DNA of 24,159 nt from Ophiothrix spiculata (Eukaryota; Echinodermata; Ophiuroidea; Amphilepidida; Ophiotrichidae): the NCBI GenBank assembly GCA_000969725.1, contig JXSR01S072835.1. One strand, written 5' to 3'. Of this stretch, positions 9,283 through 17,461 are shown one piece after another. A program made the translations under genes and the position numbers. Each line of letters starts with the position of its first letter. Positions within the stretch are counted from its first letter, which is position 1. Below the pieces are notes generated by a model. The model was given only the letters and a program-made list of their open reading frames with translations, was not told the origin of the DNA and did not search any database.

Positions 9283-10128
9283 TTAAGAGTCATTTCCTTT
9301 AGCGGAGGATGTAGACTGTTGAGGTTGTTTTTTCTTTTGTGCTTTGGTGAAAGCCAAGTCTGGGTAGCCACATTTACTTAAGGAATTGCGAATATGATCT
9401 TGTTCATCGTCAATGTCATCAGGGTTGCTTATAACAGTGTTCGCTCTATATTGAATAGTTCGTATAACCCAAAGTTTGTGTATAAGGGGATGGTGCAAGT
9501 CAAATTGAAGATAGTGGTCAGTATGCGTGGGTTTCCGGTAAACAGTGGAGTGAAGATGACCATCCGGTTTAGTAATACGTTGTTCCAAGCAATCAAGGAT
9601 ATTATTTTATTTTCCACACATTCTTCCTGGGTAAACTTGATGTTGTGGTCTACCTCATTAAAACATTTAAAGAACGACTGTGCCTCATTTTTATAAAGAA
9701 TAACAAATATATCATCGACGTACCTTAGCCATAACTTTGGTGCTGTACCCGGGTAAGTACTCAACACTGTCTGTTCACATTTCTCCATGTAAAGATTGAC
9801 CACAATTGGAAACACCGCTAATCCAATTGCACATTTATATTGTTGGAGAAAAAACTTGTTATTATATGAGAAATAAGTTGTTTTCAAACAGATTGTAGCA
9901 AGTTCAATAATTTGATCAACTGACAAATCGGTCCGATCGTGCAGCGTAGAACCCTGGATCAAAAATGCTTTCACTACTTGAATGGCATCATCTGGTGGAA
10001 TACAGGTAAAACGTGTGGTAGCGTCATAGGAGTTGATTATATCATCATCCCCTAAAAAAATGTTATTAATTTTACCGGCGAAGTCCTGAGAGTTTTTCAA
10101 GTGGTGAGGCGAGTTTCCAGCTAAGGGG
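9283..10128 (-). pseudogene. Penelope-like reverse transcriptase, C-terminal two thirds
   Basis: The longest uninterrupted frame (10100-9429) contains SYDATTRFTCIPPDDA (motif A, with its aspartate), LKTTYFSYNNKFFLQQY, then GLAVFPIVVNLYMEKCEQ, where the family has GSPVSPIV, so motif B is damaged. RYVDDIFVI follows, with the YVDD catalytic box intact at 9711-9722. The thumb continues in another frame (9588-9283), with DGHLHSTVYRKPTHTDHYLQ and a typical basic stretch after it. The enzyme would copy element RNA into DNA at the target. The motif B change, the frameshift near 9560 and the missing N-terminus imply loss of function. Confidence 0.85.
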
Positions 10129-11990
10129 CCAATTATCCCTAAATGAAATATTCCGAATATGATTCTAAGTAGGTAATTTAAAATTAAAATGCATCAAATT
10201 ATAATTTTCTATATGAATATCAATGCTTTATTATTGTACTAAGTGTTCATATTTCCATGGCGTTACGTATTCTATATCTAATGGCGTTTAACTTAATTAA
10301 TATTAATGTTTTATAAAAACAAAAACAAAAGGAAATTGTAACAAGTTGCCCACAGGGCTCTGTTCCTCGTTGCTCCCTTTATATTCTCCTCCAGTATTTA
10401 GATATTTTGTAACAAACTGTGATCGCACTTACAAAAGAACAATGCAATAAAAACTAAATTCTGCAGAAATTGCCAACAGGTTATTTTGTGAGTAAGGTAA
10501 AGAAAACACGTCATGTATGTAGCACATTTGTGTTTTCATAACCAAGCTTTGTAAATGTTTCAATTGATAGCTCTTAAATTATGCTTCAATGAACTTGTCA
10601 TTGCTCTCAAACATACGATTTGTTTTTTCATTATTGACTTTGTTTGGTTACAAAAACCTAATAGATATGACGGGTATATTGTAAACGTTTGTCTTGCATG
10701 TTTGTCTTATCAATTGAAAAAAATACGTGAAACTTTAATTCAACAAAATGTGTAACTAATACCGGTAATGATTAATAATTCATACAATGCAGTATGAACG
10801 TTTTCAATGCCAACGTCATGTATTCACATAAGAGCTCCGTCAAACGTTACCGTATAGAGCCAAAACGTATGAAAAACGTATATTGTTTCGGTCATTGAAA
10901 TACATGTATATCGACTACCAAACAAGACTGAGTGTAGGTTTTTCGTGCGTTTCGTGATGTGTGATGACTCTTTTAACAAAATAAATGCAATTAATCAAAG
11001 GAAATGTGATAACAAGCAAATTACATGTTTAACAACGATGACAAATTCAGTGAAATGTAATTTGAGAGTTACTAATTGTAGCATTTATCTTACTTTTATT
11101 TTTTGTACAGGAAGACGCAATTGTGCAATAAGCATGACGCGTTTTCTTTTTTACTCATAAATTGCCTGCTGGCGATATCTACATCAATCAAGTTTTATTG
11201 ATTGTTCTCTTTTTTAGAGACTGATCATAGTTGTTGTTGCAGAAAAATCTAAATAGTGAGAAGAATACTGAGAGGAAAAATAAGAAAGAGAGCGCTATTA
11301 GCAACATGTTACAATTCATGACTTGTATCCAATCGTTATTCTTTACTTAGTTGAACGGCTGTTTTCATGCGATATATACTAGCATGAAAAACGAGCAACG
11401 AATAGTGTAGAAACAAAGCATTTGATGCTTGCGAAGGAAATTGCAATCTCATTTATTTTCATTATAGCTACAGTCCTTAAAAACGTCTCGCTTGGCTGAA
11501 TGTCATGTTTGCTGCAAGTTACCCCCATCAGAATATCACAATTTTTGGCGTACATATTGAATAGAGTCTCTAGTTTATAATACATGAAACTTTACTAGTG
11601 ATTTCACGTTCAAGGTCAAAATTACGCCTAAAGACTACATCGAAAAAGTTGACCCTTTTTCGCCGAAACCATATAAGTTCGAACAATTCGACTGGTTTAA
11701 AATGTTGACAGATTGCAGGCTTGATACTTCTTATTGAATTAAAAACAATATTTTATAAATATGCTGAGAATGATGATGTAACAAACCCGCGTTGTTTTGC
11801 CCGAAAATCTGGACGTGAATTACGACTCCGAGTTCACCCTGTTTGAGCTGTGAATTGCCTGTTTTAAGTATCTAAATTATCTACATTTTGTCTTATATAC
11901 GCATTCGCATAATTTACTTACAAGTTGAGCATTCGAATGAGGCAAAAAAATGCAATTTTTAAGTTAACAAAAGAAAAATACGGCATTCTA
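10129..11990. other. AT-rich stretch with no recognisable gene
   Basis: Nearly 1.9 kb between the Penelope-like element and the tRNA-like repeat. The only coding-like signal is about 20 codons near 10336-10395 on the + strand reading SCPQGSVPRCSLYILL, which resembles the reverse-transcriptase motif (G)xPQGSxLGPLLF; it may be a tiny LINE relic or chance. ORFs of 66-71 codons here show no domain, no family likeness and no biased composition. No repeat shared with the rest of the window was found. Confidence 0.5.
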
Positions 11991-12114
11991 ATGTTAATAT
12001 TTTAGATTTTAGTTCATGATCTCAACGCTGCCTTGACAGCTCAGCGGTAGATCCCTCGCTTCGTAATGCATGACTAACCCCTGCCATAATCCATGGTTCC
12101 CCGCAAAGGCAGCG
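11991..12114. repeat. tRNA-like repeat (SINE-like or tRNA pseudogene)
   Basis: Within 12026-12114, CGCTGCCTT pairs with AAGGCAGCG, as an acceptor stem would. On the + strand CAGCTCAGCGGTAGA matches an A-box/D-arm, CTTCGTAA resembles an anticodon loop with CGT, and GGTTCCCCGC is a poor B-box. The anticodon stem does not pair well and there are extra bases between acceptor and D-arm, so it is not a working tRNA. The first 57 bp (11991-12047) recur inverted at 12398-12454 with one mismatch, so this is a dispersed element rather than a single-copy tRNA gene. Confidence 0.55.
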
Positions 12115-12398
12115 AAAACTATTTATCGTTTCATGATTAAAAAAAATTGTTAGGATTCTGAAGCAGATGGATTCCCTTTACCCTTAAGTTACCCATTGAA
12201 TCATTTTCAGAATGTGTCTAACATTCATAAGTTAACAGTAAAAGTGCATTGGTTCAATGATTCAATGTGAATTATGCATATTCTGTTTATTTCTTAACTT
12301 ACTGTAAAACAATGCTTAAAATCTTATAGTAGTCTTATTCCCTTACAAATTTAAACATGTTTAAGAGTCCTATCTCTGAATATTGGAAACATACAAAC

Positions 12399-12493
12399 CG
12401 CTGAGCTGTCAAGGCAGCGTTGAGATCGTGAACTAAAATCTAAAATATTAACATGTCAAATAAAACTGTCTGAATGAATGAATGAATACAGAC
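12399..12493 (+). mobile_element. 95-bp 5'-truncated retro-copy of the tRNA-like repeat
   Basis: Block R lacks this segment (atacaaac followed directly by acttgtacag). The insert starts CGCTGAGCTGTCAAGG, contains AATAAA, ends in a (TGAA)n run, and is bounded by ATACAAAC (12391-12398) and ATACAGAC (12486-12493), a target-site duplication with one mismatch. A 3' simple-repeat tail plus target duplication is the signature of LINE-driven retroposition, so the sense strand is +. It is the 3' part of the family whose longer member lies inverted at 11991-12114. Confidence 0.7.
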
Positions 12494-12510
12494 ACGTGTA
12501 CAGTATATAC

Positions 12511-12685
12511 AGAGGTTGTGGGTTCGAGCCCCGGGCCAGGACTGGTGGTTTCGTCTCCTTGTTTCCTTGGGCAAGAAACGTTACTCTTATTGCTCCTTGG
12601 TTCGGATAGTCACGTTAAGCCGTTGGTCCCCTGTGTGAATGCTCCTTCTTAGGGCGCTGCATACAGTGTATACCCGGTGAGTCTA
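12511..12685 (+). mobile_element. SINE with B-box and conserved metazoan core
   Basis: GGTTCGAGCCC at 12521-12531 is a good RNA polymerase III B-box. It is followed by a core with tccttgggcaagaaacgtta (12564-12583) and ggttcggatagtcacgttaa then gccgttggtccc. From memory this matches the deeply conserved SINE core called Nin-DC or a close relative; I could not check it. The A-box half is absent, so the copy is 5'-truncated. Block R is the empty site (gtacagtataatgcag), and TATAT-like bases on both sides are a possible short target duplication. Confidence 0.7.
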
Positions 12686-12924
12686 TATGCAAAAGTAAGG
12701 TTAACATTTATTTTTATATAGGAAAAAACGTAGAACAACCACTTAAAACCTTAGATTTAATGAACCTGTGACATAAAAACAATGAATTAAAGACTTTTTT
12801 GGTTGAGAACTGGGATGGGACTATATTCTTGCAAATAAGCACGTAAGAAAATTTCAAGTCATTCAACACAGCCTTGATAGTATTGCCTTTCGCACAGAAA
12901 CTAAATACACTGGCACTCATAGTA

Positions 12925-13142
12925 CACTCTTAAAATTATTTTACTCTTGTTACGTAAAAAAATACCCAAAGGTCAAAGCTCATTTTGCTGAGTAAAATCC
13001 TACTCAACGTTGGGAAGACTTTGCTCAACATTGAGTAAGATGTGCTCACCGTTGAGTAATATTGAATCAACCGAGTACGATTTTACTCAACAATGAGCTG
13101 TGACCGTTTTACTCAACAAAGAGAAAAATAATTTTAAAAGTT
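12925..13142. mobile_element. palindromic MITE with TA target duplication
   Basis: The ends CACTCTTAAAATTATTTT and AAAATAATTTTAAAAGTT are inverted copies, flanked by TA on both sides (12923-12924 and 13143-13144). Block R has tagCAagg where L has tagTA[element]TAagg, so R is the empty site with one transition. The 218-bp interior contains five or six short palindromes of the type CTCAACRTTGAG (for example 13024-13035). It has no ORF. A TA target suggests the Tc1/mariner group. Confidence 0.8.
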
Positions 13143-13256
13143 TAAGGATTGAGTACCATTACATTATACCTTTTCAAGCCACATAATTACAAAATTGATA
13201 AAAGAGGATAACGTAATAAGATTTCTTTTTAGCTTCCCGTATATCAAAAAATTACT

Positions 13257-13280
13257 TATAATAATAATAATAATAATAAA
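13257..13280 (-). repeat. (TAA)n simple-repeat tail of the LINE
   Basis: About seven TAA/ATA units on the + strand, following block L and preceding aaaatgcatttatatagcgc, which on the - strand is the LINE's last unique sequence. Reverse transcription normally begins at such a tail. Confidence 0.85.
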
Positions 13281-13419
13281 ATGCATTTATATAGCGCATT
13301 TGACAAATGGTTACTATGCGCTGCACAACTTAAAAATTACAAACTTTAATATACACCTTGAAATAACGGGATAAAATATATATCATGATTAAAAATCGTT
13401 GATAGCTAATTTACACAGG

Positions 13420-13960
13420 TAAATAACATAAACAAGTCTACATATCAATAATAACCCAGAAAACTTCATGAAAATAACTTAAAAGATCAAAATAATAGAT
13501 TTTTTTTTTGTTTGTTTTGTTTTTTAAATTGCACGAAAAAGGTATAAACACAAGACGGGAGCACATAAAAATTGTGTGTTACAAACTTCTGCAGTAGCAG
13601 GAAGTGTAGACGGCCACAGGTGGAAAACCGTGGCCTACCACTGAGGTGGAAAACCGCAGCGGTTTACAAAACATAATTACACAATATACTACTGCAAAAC
13701 CGGTAACACGTGGATTTCTACATCAATAAACAAAGAAAACTGCATGACACAAATTTAAAGAAATAACAAAACTATATATTATTTTTGTTTTGTTTTTGAA
13801 TTCCACATAAAAAGTAAAACACAGGACGGGAGTTTACAAAGACTAATAGTACAGACTTCTACAGTAGCAGGAAATGTAGACGGCCACAGGTGGAAAACCG
13901 TGGCCTACCCCTAAGGTGGAAAACCAAAGGGGTTTACAAAACTTAATTACACAATCAGAA
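13420..13960 (-). repeat. 270-bp tandem duplication in the LINE 3' UTR
   Basis: Two units lie head to tail with a period of 270 bp, anchored by CGGCCACAGGTGGAAAACCG at 13611 and again at 13881. Each unit contains GGCCAC...GTGGCC, which can form a 6-bp stem, and AAACC...GGTTT a few bases later. The units differ by many substitutions and small indels. Whether they fold for reverse-transcriptase recognition is unknown. Confidence 0.8.
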
Positions 13961-14108
13961 ATACATACAAACGTGAAATAATAAATTTCAAATGTAATGA
14001 TAAATATCACAAGGCTCACCAAATTTTAAAAGCAATCATTAGAAATGCAAATATATACAAGTATTTAAAAGTAAAAATAAACTGCATTCAATTGACAGGA
14101 AAATACAT

Positions 14109-14606
14109 TTAAATACCATATGCTGACTTGAACAGGTAAGTCTTAAGCTGTGATTAGAATTGTGTTATTGTTAGAGAGTCTCTGATACAGTCTGGAATTG
14201 AATTCCAGAGCTTAGGAGCAATGACAGAGAAACTTCTTCCGTATGTTGTGGTTTTACAAGAAGGTTGACGGAGCAGATTGCGTGTGGAAGATCTTAAAGT
14301 CCGAGGTGGATTGTAGCGCGAAACAAGTTGACTGAGATATGCTGGAGATTCATCAATGAGAATTTTAAATGTCAGCAGAAGAAGTTTGTAAATAATTCTT
14401 TCTCGAACCGGAAGCCAGTGTAGTTTACACAATACAGGGGTTATATGATCCAATTTTCTAGTCAGGGTAACAACACGAGCAGCTGCGTTTTGTATCCGCT
14501 GTAATTTGGAAAGTTCCTTCTCAGGTAAGCCAGCCAGAATACTATTGCAGTTGTCAATTCTAGAACTAATGAACGCGTGCACTAGTTTTTCCGTCAAAAA
14601 TGACAC
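14109..14606 (-). pseudogene. LINE ORF2, C-terminal region after the reverse transcriptase
   Basis: The frame reads TEKLVHAFISSRIDNCNSIL, then LQRIQNAAARVV, HITPVLCKLHWLPVRERI and, further on, PPRTLRSSTRNLL and APKLWNSIPDCIRDS. This is the standard C-terminus of CR1/L2-type proteins. A stop at 14154-14156 interrupts it after ITQF. The usual ending SQLKTYLFKSAYGI follows in the same frame to a natural stop at 14109-14111. It joins the upstream reverse-transcriptase frame in a different phase, with roughly 35-40 residues of thumb sequence missing between them. Confidence 0.85.
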
Positions 14607-15141
14607 CCAAATCACGTACTTTCTGAGATGGTATTATCGTTGAATCTCCGATGGTTAAGGAAATATTGTCTGGCGCGTTCACTGATCTGGTAAAGCGTGA
14701 AGTTACATGTAGAAGTTCAGTTTTAGCATCATTTAATTTGAGTTTGTTATCAGTTAGCCATGTCTGAATGTCATGCAGGCACCCTTCAAGTTTAGATAAC
14801 ATGCCAGGACGTTCATTTGGTTTGATGATCACATATAATTGTGTATCATCTGCATATGACATACTGCTAAGATTATGACTGCAGATAATGTCCTCAATTG
14901 GAGCTGAGTATGCTACAAACAATTCTGGGCCTACTACAGAGCCTTGTGGCACACCCCATTCAAGTTTCATGGGATCCGATTGTTCACCTTCAATCAGCAC
15001 CGATTGCCTTCTATTGTTCAGGTAGGAAGAAAACCATTGAAGAACTGTTTCTGAAACTCCATATCTCTCCTGAAGTCGACGTAGCAAAATCGTATGATCA
15101 ACGGTATCGAATGCTGCGGACATATCTAAGAGTACCAACAT
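14600..15141 (-). pseudogene. LINE ORF2, reverse-transcriptase palm
   Basis: Contains VLLDMSAAFDTVDH (motif A, catalytic aspartate kept), WGVPQGSVVGPELFVAYSAP (motif B), SYADDTQLY (motif C; YADD at 14845-14856), and LTDNKLKLNDAKTELLHV followed by VRDLGVIFDGK. All catalytic aspartates are present. The frame is entered only through a one-base loss near 15140, where the upstream frame ends in EHGEALCWYS, and it is left at about 14600 by a deletion with a change of phase. The enzyme makes cDNA from the nicked target during insertion. Confidence 0.9.
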
Positions 15142-17142
15142 AGAGCCTCACCATGCTCATCTACAGCACGAAGCAAGTCATTGTTAACTTTTACCAAAGC
15201 GGTTTCAACACTATGATGTTTTCTATATGCCGATTGGTTTCTGGTATACAAGTCATTGTTTCTCATGTAAGTTTGGAATTGCGAAATGGCGGCGCGTTCA
15301 ATGATCTTACCGAGAAAGGGCAGGTTTGAAACAGGTCTAAAGTTCTTCATATCCTTAACGTCAAGACCAGATTTCTTAAGCAGAGGAGTGACAAGAGCTT
15401 GCTTAAGACAATCGGGGAAAATCCCGGATTGAAGAGACTTATTGACGATGGTGGTAATGGGCGATATGAGTTCAGCAAGAACGTCTTTTGTTAAACAAGC
15501 CGGTAGAGGATCAAGAGAGCAAGTCTTAATCTGAGAATGTTTGATGATTTTGAGAACTTCGTCACAGGTAAGTGGTTGAAAAGTATGAAATTTGCTATGA
15601 CAACGACGTTGGCTCACATTGACAGAGACTGTGGACGGAGTAACCAAATCCAGGGCATCACGAATGTTCTTGATCTTGTTGTCAAAGAATTTACAAAACC
15701 TATTCGCGAGATCCTTCTTGGAAGTGTGTGCTGGAAGTACATTCGCAGATTTGTAAACTGAGAGTCTATTCACAAAACGGAACATTTGTTTTGTATCAGC
15801 ACCAGATATCTGCTCACAATAGTACTCCCGCTTAGCACAGTCAAGATCGATCTTATATTGGCGAGATCTTTCGCGGAGGGTTTCTCTATCAACAGATAAT
15901 CGCGACTTCAGCCACTTGCGTTCTGCTTTCCTTTTCTCTGTTTTAGCTTTGCGTAGAGACTCAGTATACCATGGTGTCTTAGGTCTGAGCGAAACCTTGC
16001 GTGCTTTTTCCGGAGCATGATCATCAAGAATACCGCAAAGCGCAGAGTCATATGCTGATACCATAGCATTGACGTCATCGGAAATATCTATTTTCAAGCA
16101 CTCAGATATTTCTTTGCTGAAAATATCCATATCAATATCCCGAAGTTTCCGTAAATTAACCACGCGTTTAGTGATTTCTGGACGAGAGATCATGACATCG
16201 CTTATAACAGCAGAATAGTCTGATGGTAGTGAATGTACAACATAAATGTTAGACACATATTCATACTGAAGATCACGGGTAATTAAAAGATCCAACATGT
16301 GCCCCTTGATGTGAGTTGGTTCTTTAACATGCTGAATCAATCCTGCTGATTGCAAAATATCATTCATTTTTCTTGTGCCACTATCATCCTGCACATCCAT
16401 GTGGATGTTAAAATCGCCAGTTAATATAAGATGGTCAGAGGCAATTGAAGTGGACTCTAACAGATTTGAAAAGTCAATGAAAAACTGATTGGTAAGTTTG
16501 GCTGACCCAGGTCTATAGATCACAAACACATTGATGGCATTTTGAAGGCCACTGGAAATGGATAACTCCAAGCACTCAAAAGTAGTATATTTGTGCGTTG
16601 TGGTCTTGACGCCATAGCCTTTGCGTAAAATTACGCAAATGCCTCCACCACTCTTTCCAGATCTTGATAAGCGATGGATTTGATAATCAGGAAGGGTATT
16701 TGTTATATCAGCGAGGAAAACATCATCGCGCTCATCATTCTTCCACCATGCTTCAGTTATGGCTAAAATATCCAATTTCTCATTTAAAATCAAATCACAC
16801 TCGTCTGCGGTTTTGTTCATGATGGATTGCGCATTCCAAGTCGCGATGCGACTTTTAAGAACAGATTTTGTTTGGGATTTATGAGCACCAGTTTCGAGGT
16901 TTATTGTGACCAGTTCCTTAGGACGATAATGAGAACTTGTTGGCTTGGTACGACGATTTTTTATACAGACAGGAATGGTTCGTTGTTTTTGTTTTCCAGC
17001 CCTGCATCCTCTGCGAGTTTGTTTCGCTATTTTTAGTTCTTTCAACAGTTCAAATTGGTTGTTTAATTTTGATGCTTTTGTCGCTAATCACCTTGTTGCG
17101 TAATGAATAGAGTGTTTCTCTTCCGTACGAAAATGGTCTCAT
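15126..17142 (-). pseudogene. LINE ORF2, N-terminal region, AP endonuclease and start of reverse transcriptase
   Basis: The longest frame (17045-15126, 639 codons, opened by TTG and not ATG) carries a basic TRRGCRAGKQKQR stretch, RIATWNAQSIMN, ITEAWW (metal-binding glutamate), SGKSGGGICVI, LTGDFNIHMD, HMLDLLITR and SDYSAV. It then has the reverse-transcriptase approach: KTCSLDPLPACLTKDVL, NFRPVSNLPFLGKIIERA and QSAYRKHHSVETALVKV. The endonuclease motif is normally SDH; here a TAT codon at 16215-16217 replaces the catalytic histidine with tyrosine. The likely original start is the ATG at 17142-17140 (MRPFSYGRETLYSLRNKVIS) in another frame, so a further frameshift lies between about 17090 and 17050. 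The frame ends at 15126 through a one-base deletion. Confidence 0.9.
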
Positions 17143-17445
17143 GACGATCGTAAGAGATCGATACGGTGATCAATGGCATTGAGACAAACAATGTAATCCA
17201 GCACAGTAATAACTAATACAGTAATATTATCAAGAATAAGAGAATCCAAAAACACAAAAATCGTATTTTCTGCACAAATGTTCCAAGTTTTACACTTCAA
17301 GCAGATGCATTATGACGACATTCACTAACATAAAAATATGGTATAAAAATCCAAGCAAAAATGGTCTTCCAAATCAGTAAAATTATCAAAGTTCCAGGAG
17401 AACGATGTGATATGCGGCCACTAGTGACGGGCGCTCATCTTGCTA
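17143..17445 (-). other. 5' leader of the LINE
   Basis: About 300 bp upstream of the first ATG with no ORF of interest. Such leaders normally hold an internal promoter, but no core element is recognisable. The 5' limit is set where homology to block L begins just downstream (17462) and is accurate to about 15 bp. Confidence 0.5.
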
Positions 17446-17461
17446 ATTATAATAATAAAGC

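Larger units (their letters stand above)
8720..10128 (-). mobile_element. Penelope-like element, 5'-truncated and frameshifted
   Basis: Read on the - strand, a reverse-transcriptase domain is followed by a GIY-YIG endonuclease, the order that defines endonuclease-bearing Penelope-like elements. About 450 aa of similarity survive, against the 700-850 aa typical of the family, and the N-terminal third of the reverse transcriptase is missing. Similarity starts at GPLAGNSPHHLKNSQDFAGK (about 10128) with no start codon of its own. The 3' limit is uncertain; I place it before the LINE remnant that ends near 8700. No long terminal repeats of the element could be identified. At least four frame changes and several stops make it inactive. 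Confidence 0.85.
12315..13256 (+). repeat. duplicated block L, left flank of the LINE
   Basis: Homologous to block R (17462-18551), from cttaaaatcttatagtagtc to agcttccc..attactt. The best-preserved part (about 12711-12847 against 17592-17732) is near 90% identical by eye. Block L is interrupted by three insertions missing from R: 12399-12493, 12511-12685 and 12925-13142. Without them it is about 450 bp. It ends exactly where the LINE tail starts. There is no coding potential; a 68-codon antisense ORF at 12714-12920 is not kept open in R. Confidence 0.85.
13257..17445 (-). mobile_element. near full-length CR1/L2-like LINE
   Basis: On the - strand: a 5' leader (17445-17143), a single ORF with AP endonuclease and reverse transcriptase (17142-14109, now broken), a 3' UTR of about 830 bp containing a 270-bp tandem duplication, and a 3' terminus ending gcgctatataaatgcatttt then (TTA)n. 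Short tandem tails in place of poly(A) are typical of CR1/L2-type LINEs. The total is about 4.2 kb. It lies between homologous blocks L and R. Similar TAA repeats occur at both ends (13257-13280 and about 17446-17457). Confidence 0.9.

Noticed and set aside
9184-9696. Open frames on the + strand within the Penelope-like element
   Set aside because: Antisense to recognisable reverse-transcriptase and GIY-YIG sequence; no independent similarity.
10555-11585. Small ORFs of 66-71 codons in the featureless stretch
   Set aside because: Lengths are within chance for this composition, with no domain, signal or neighbouring gene structure.
12026-12114. A functional tRNA gene (Thr-CGT-like)
   Set aside because: The anticodon stem does not pair, extra bases lie between acceptor and D-arm, and the sequence is repeated nearby in truncated form.
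13601-13960. CRISPR-like array suggested by repeated GGTGGAAAACCG motifs
   Set aside because: Only two 270-bp units with similar sequence throughout; no short repeat-spacer pattern, and the location is a LINE 3' UTR in an animal genome.
14898-17036. Open frames on the + strand at 14898-15143, 15537-15761 and 16827-17036
   Set aside because: They lie antisense to the clearly homologous LINE protein and have no recognisable features; they are shadows of its codon pattern.
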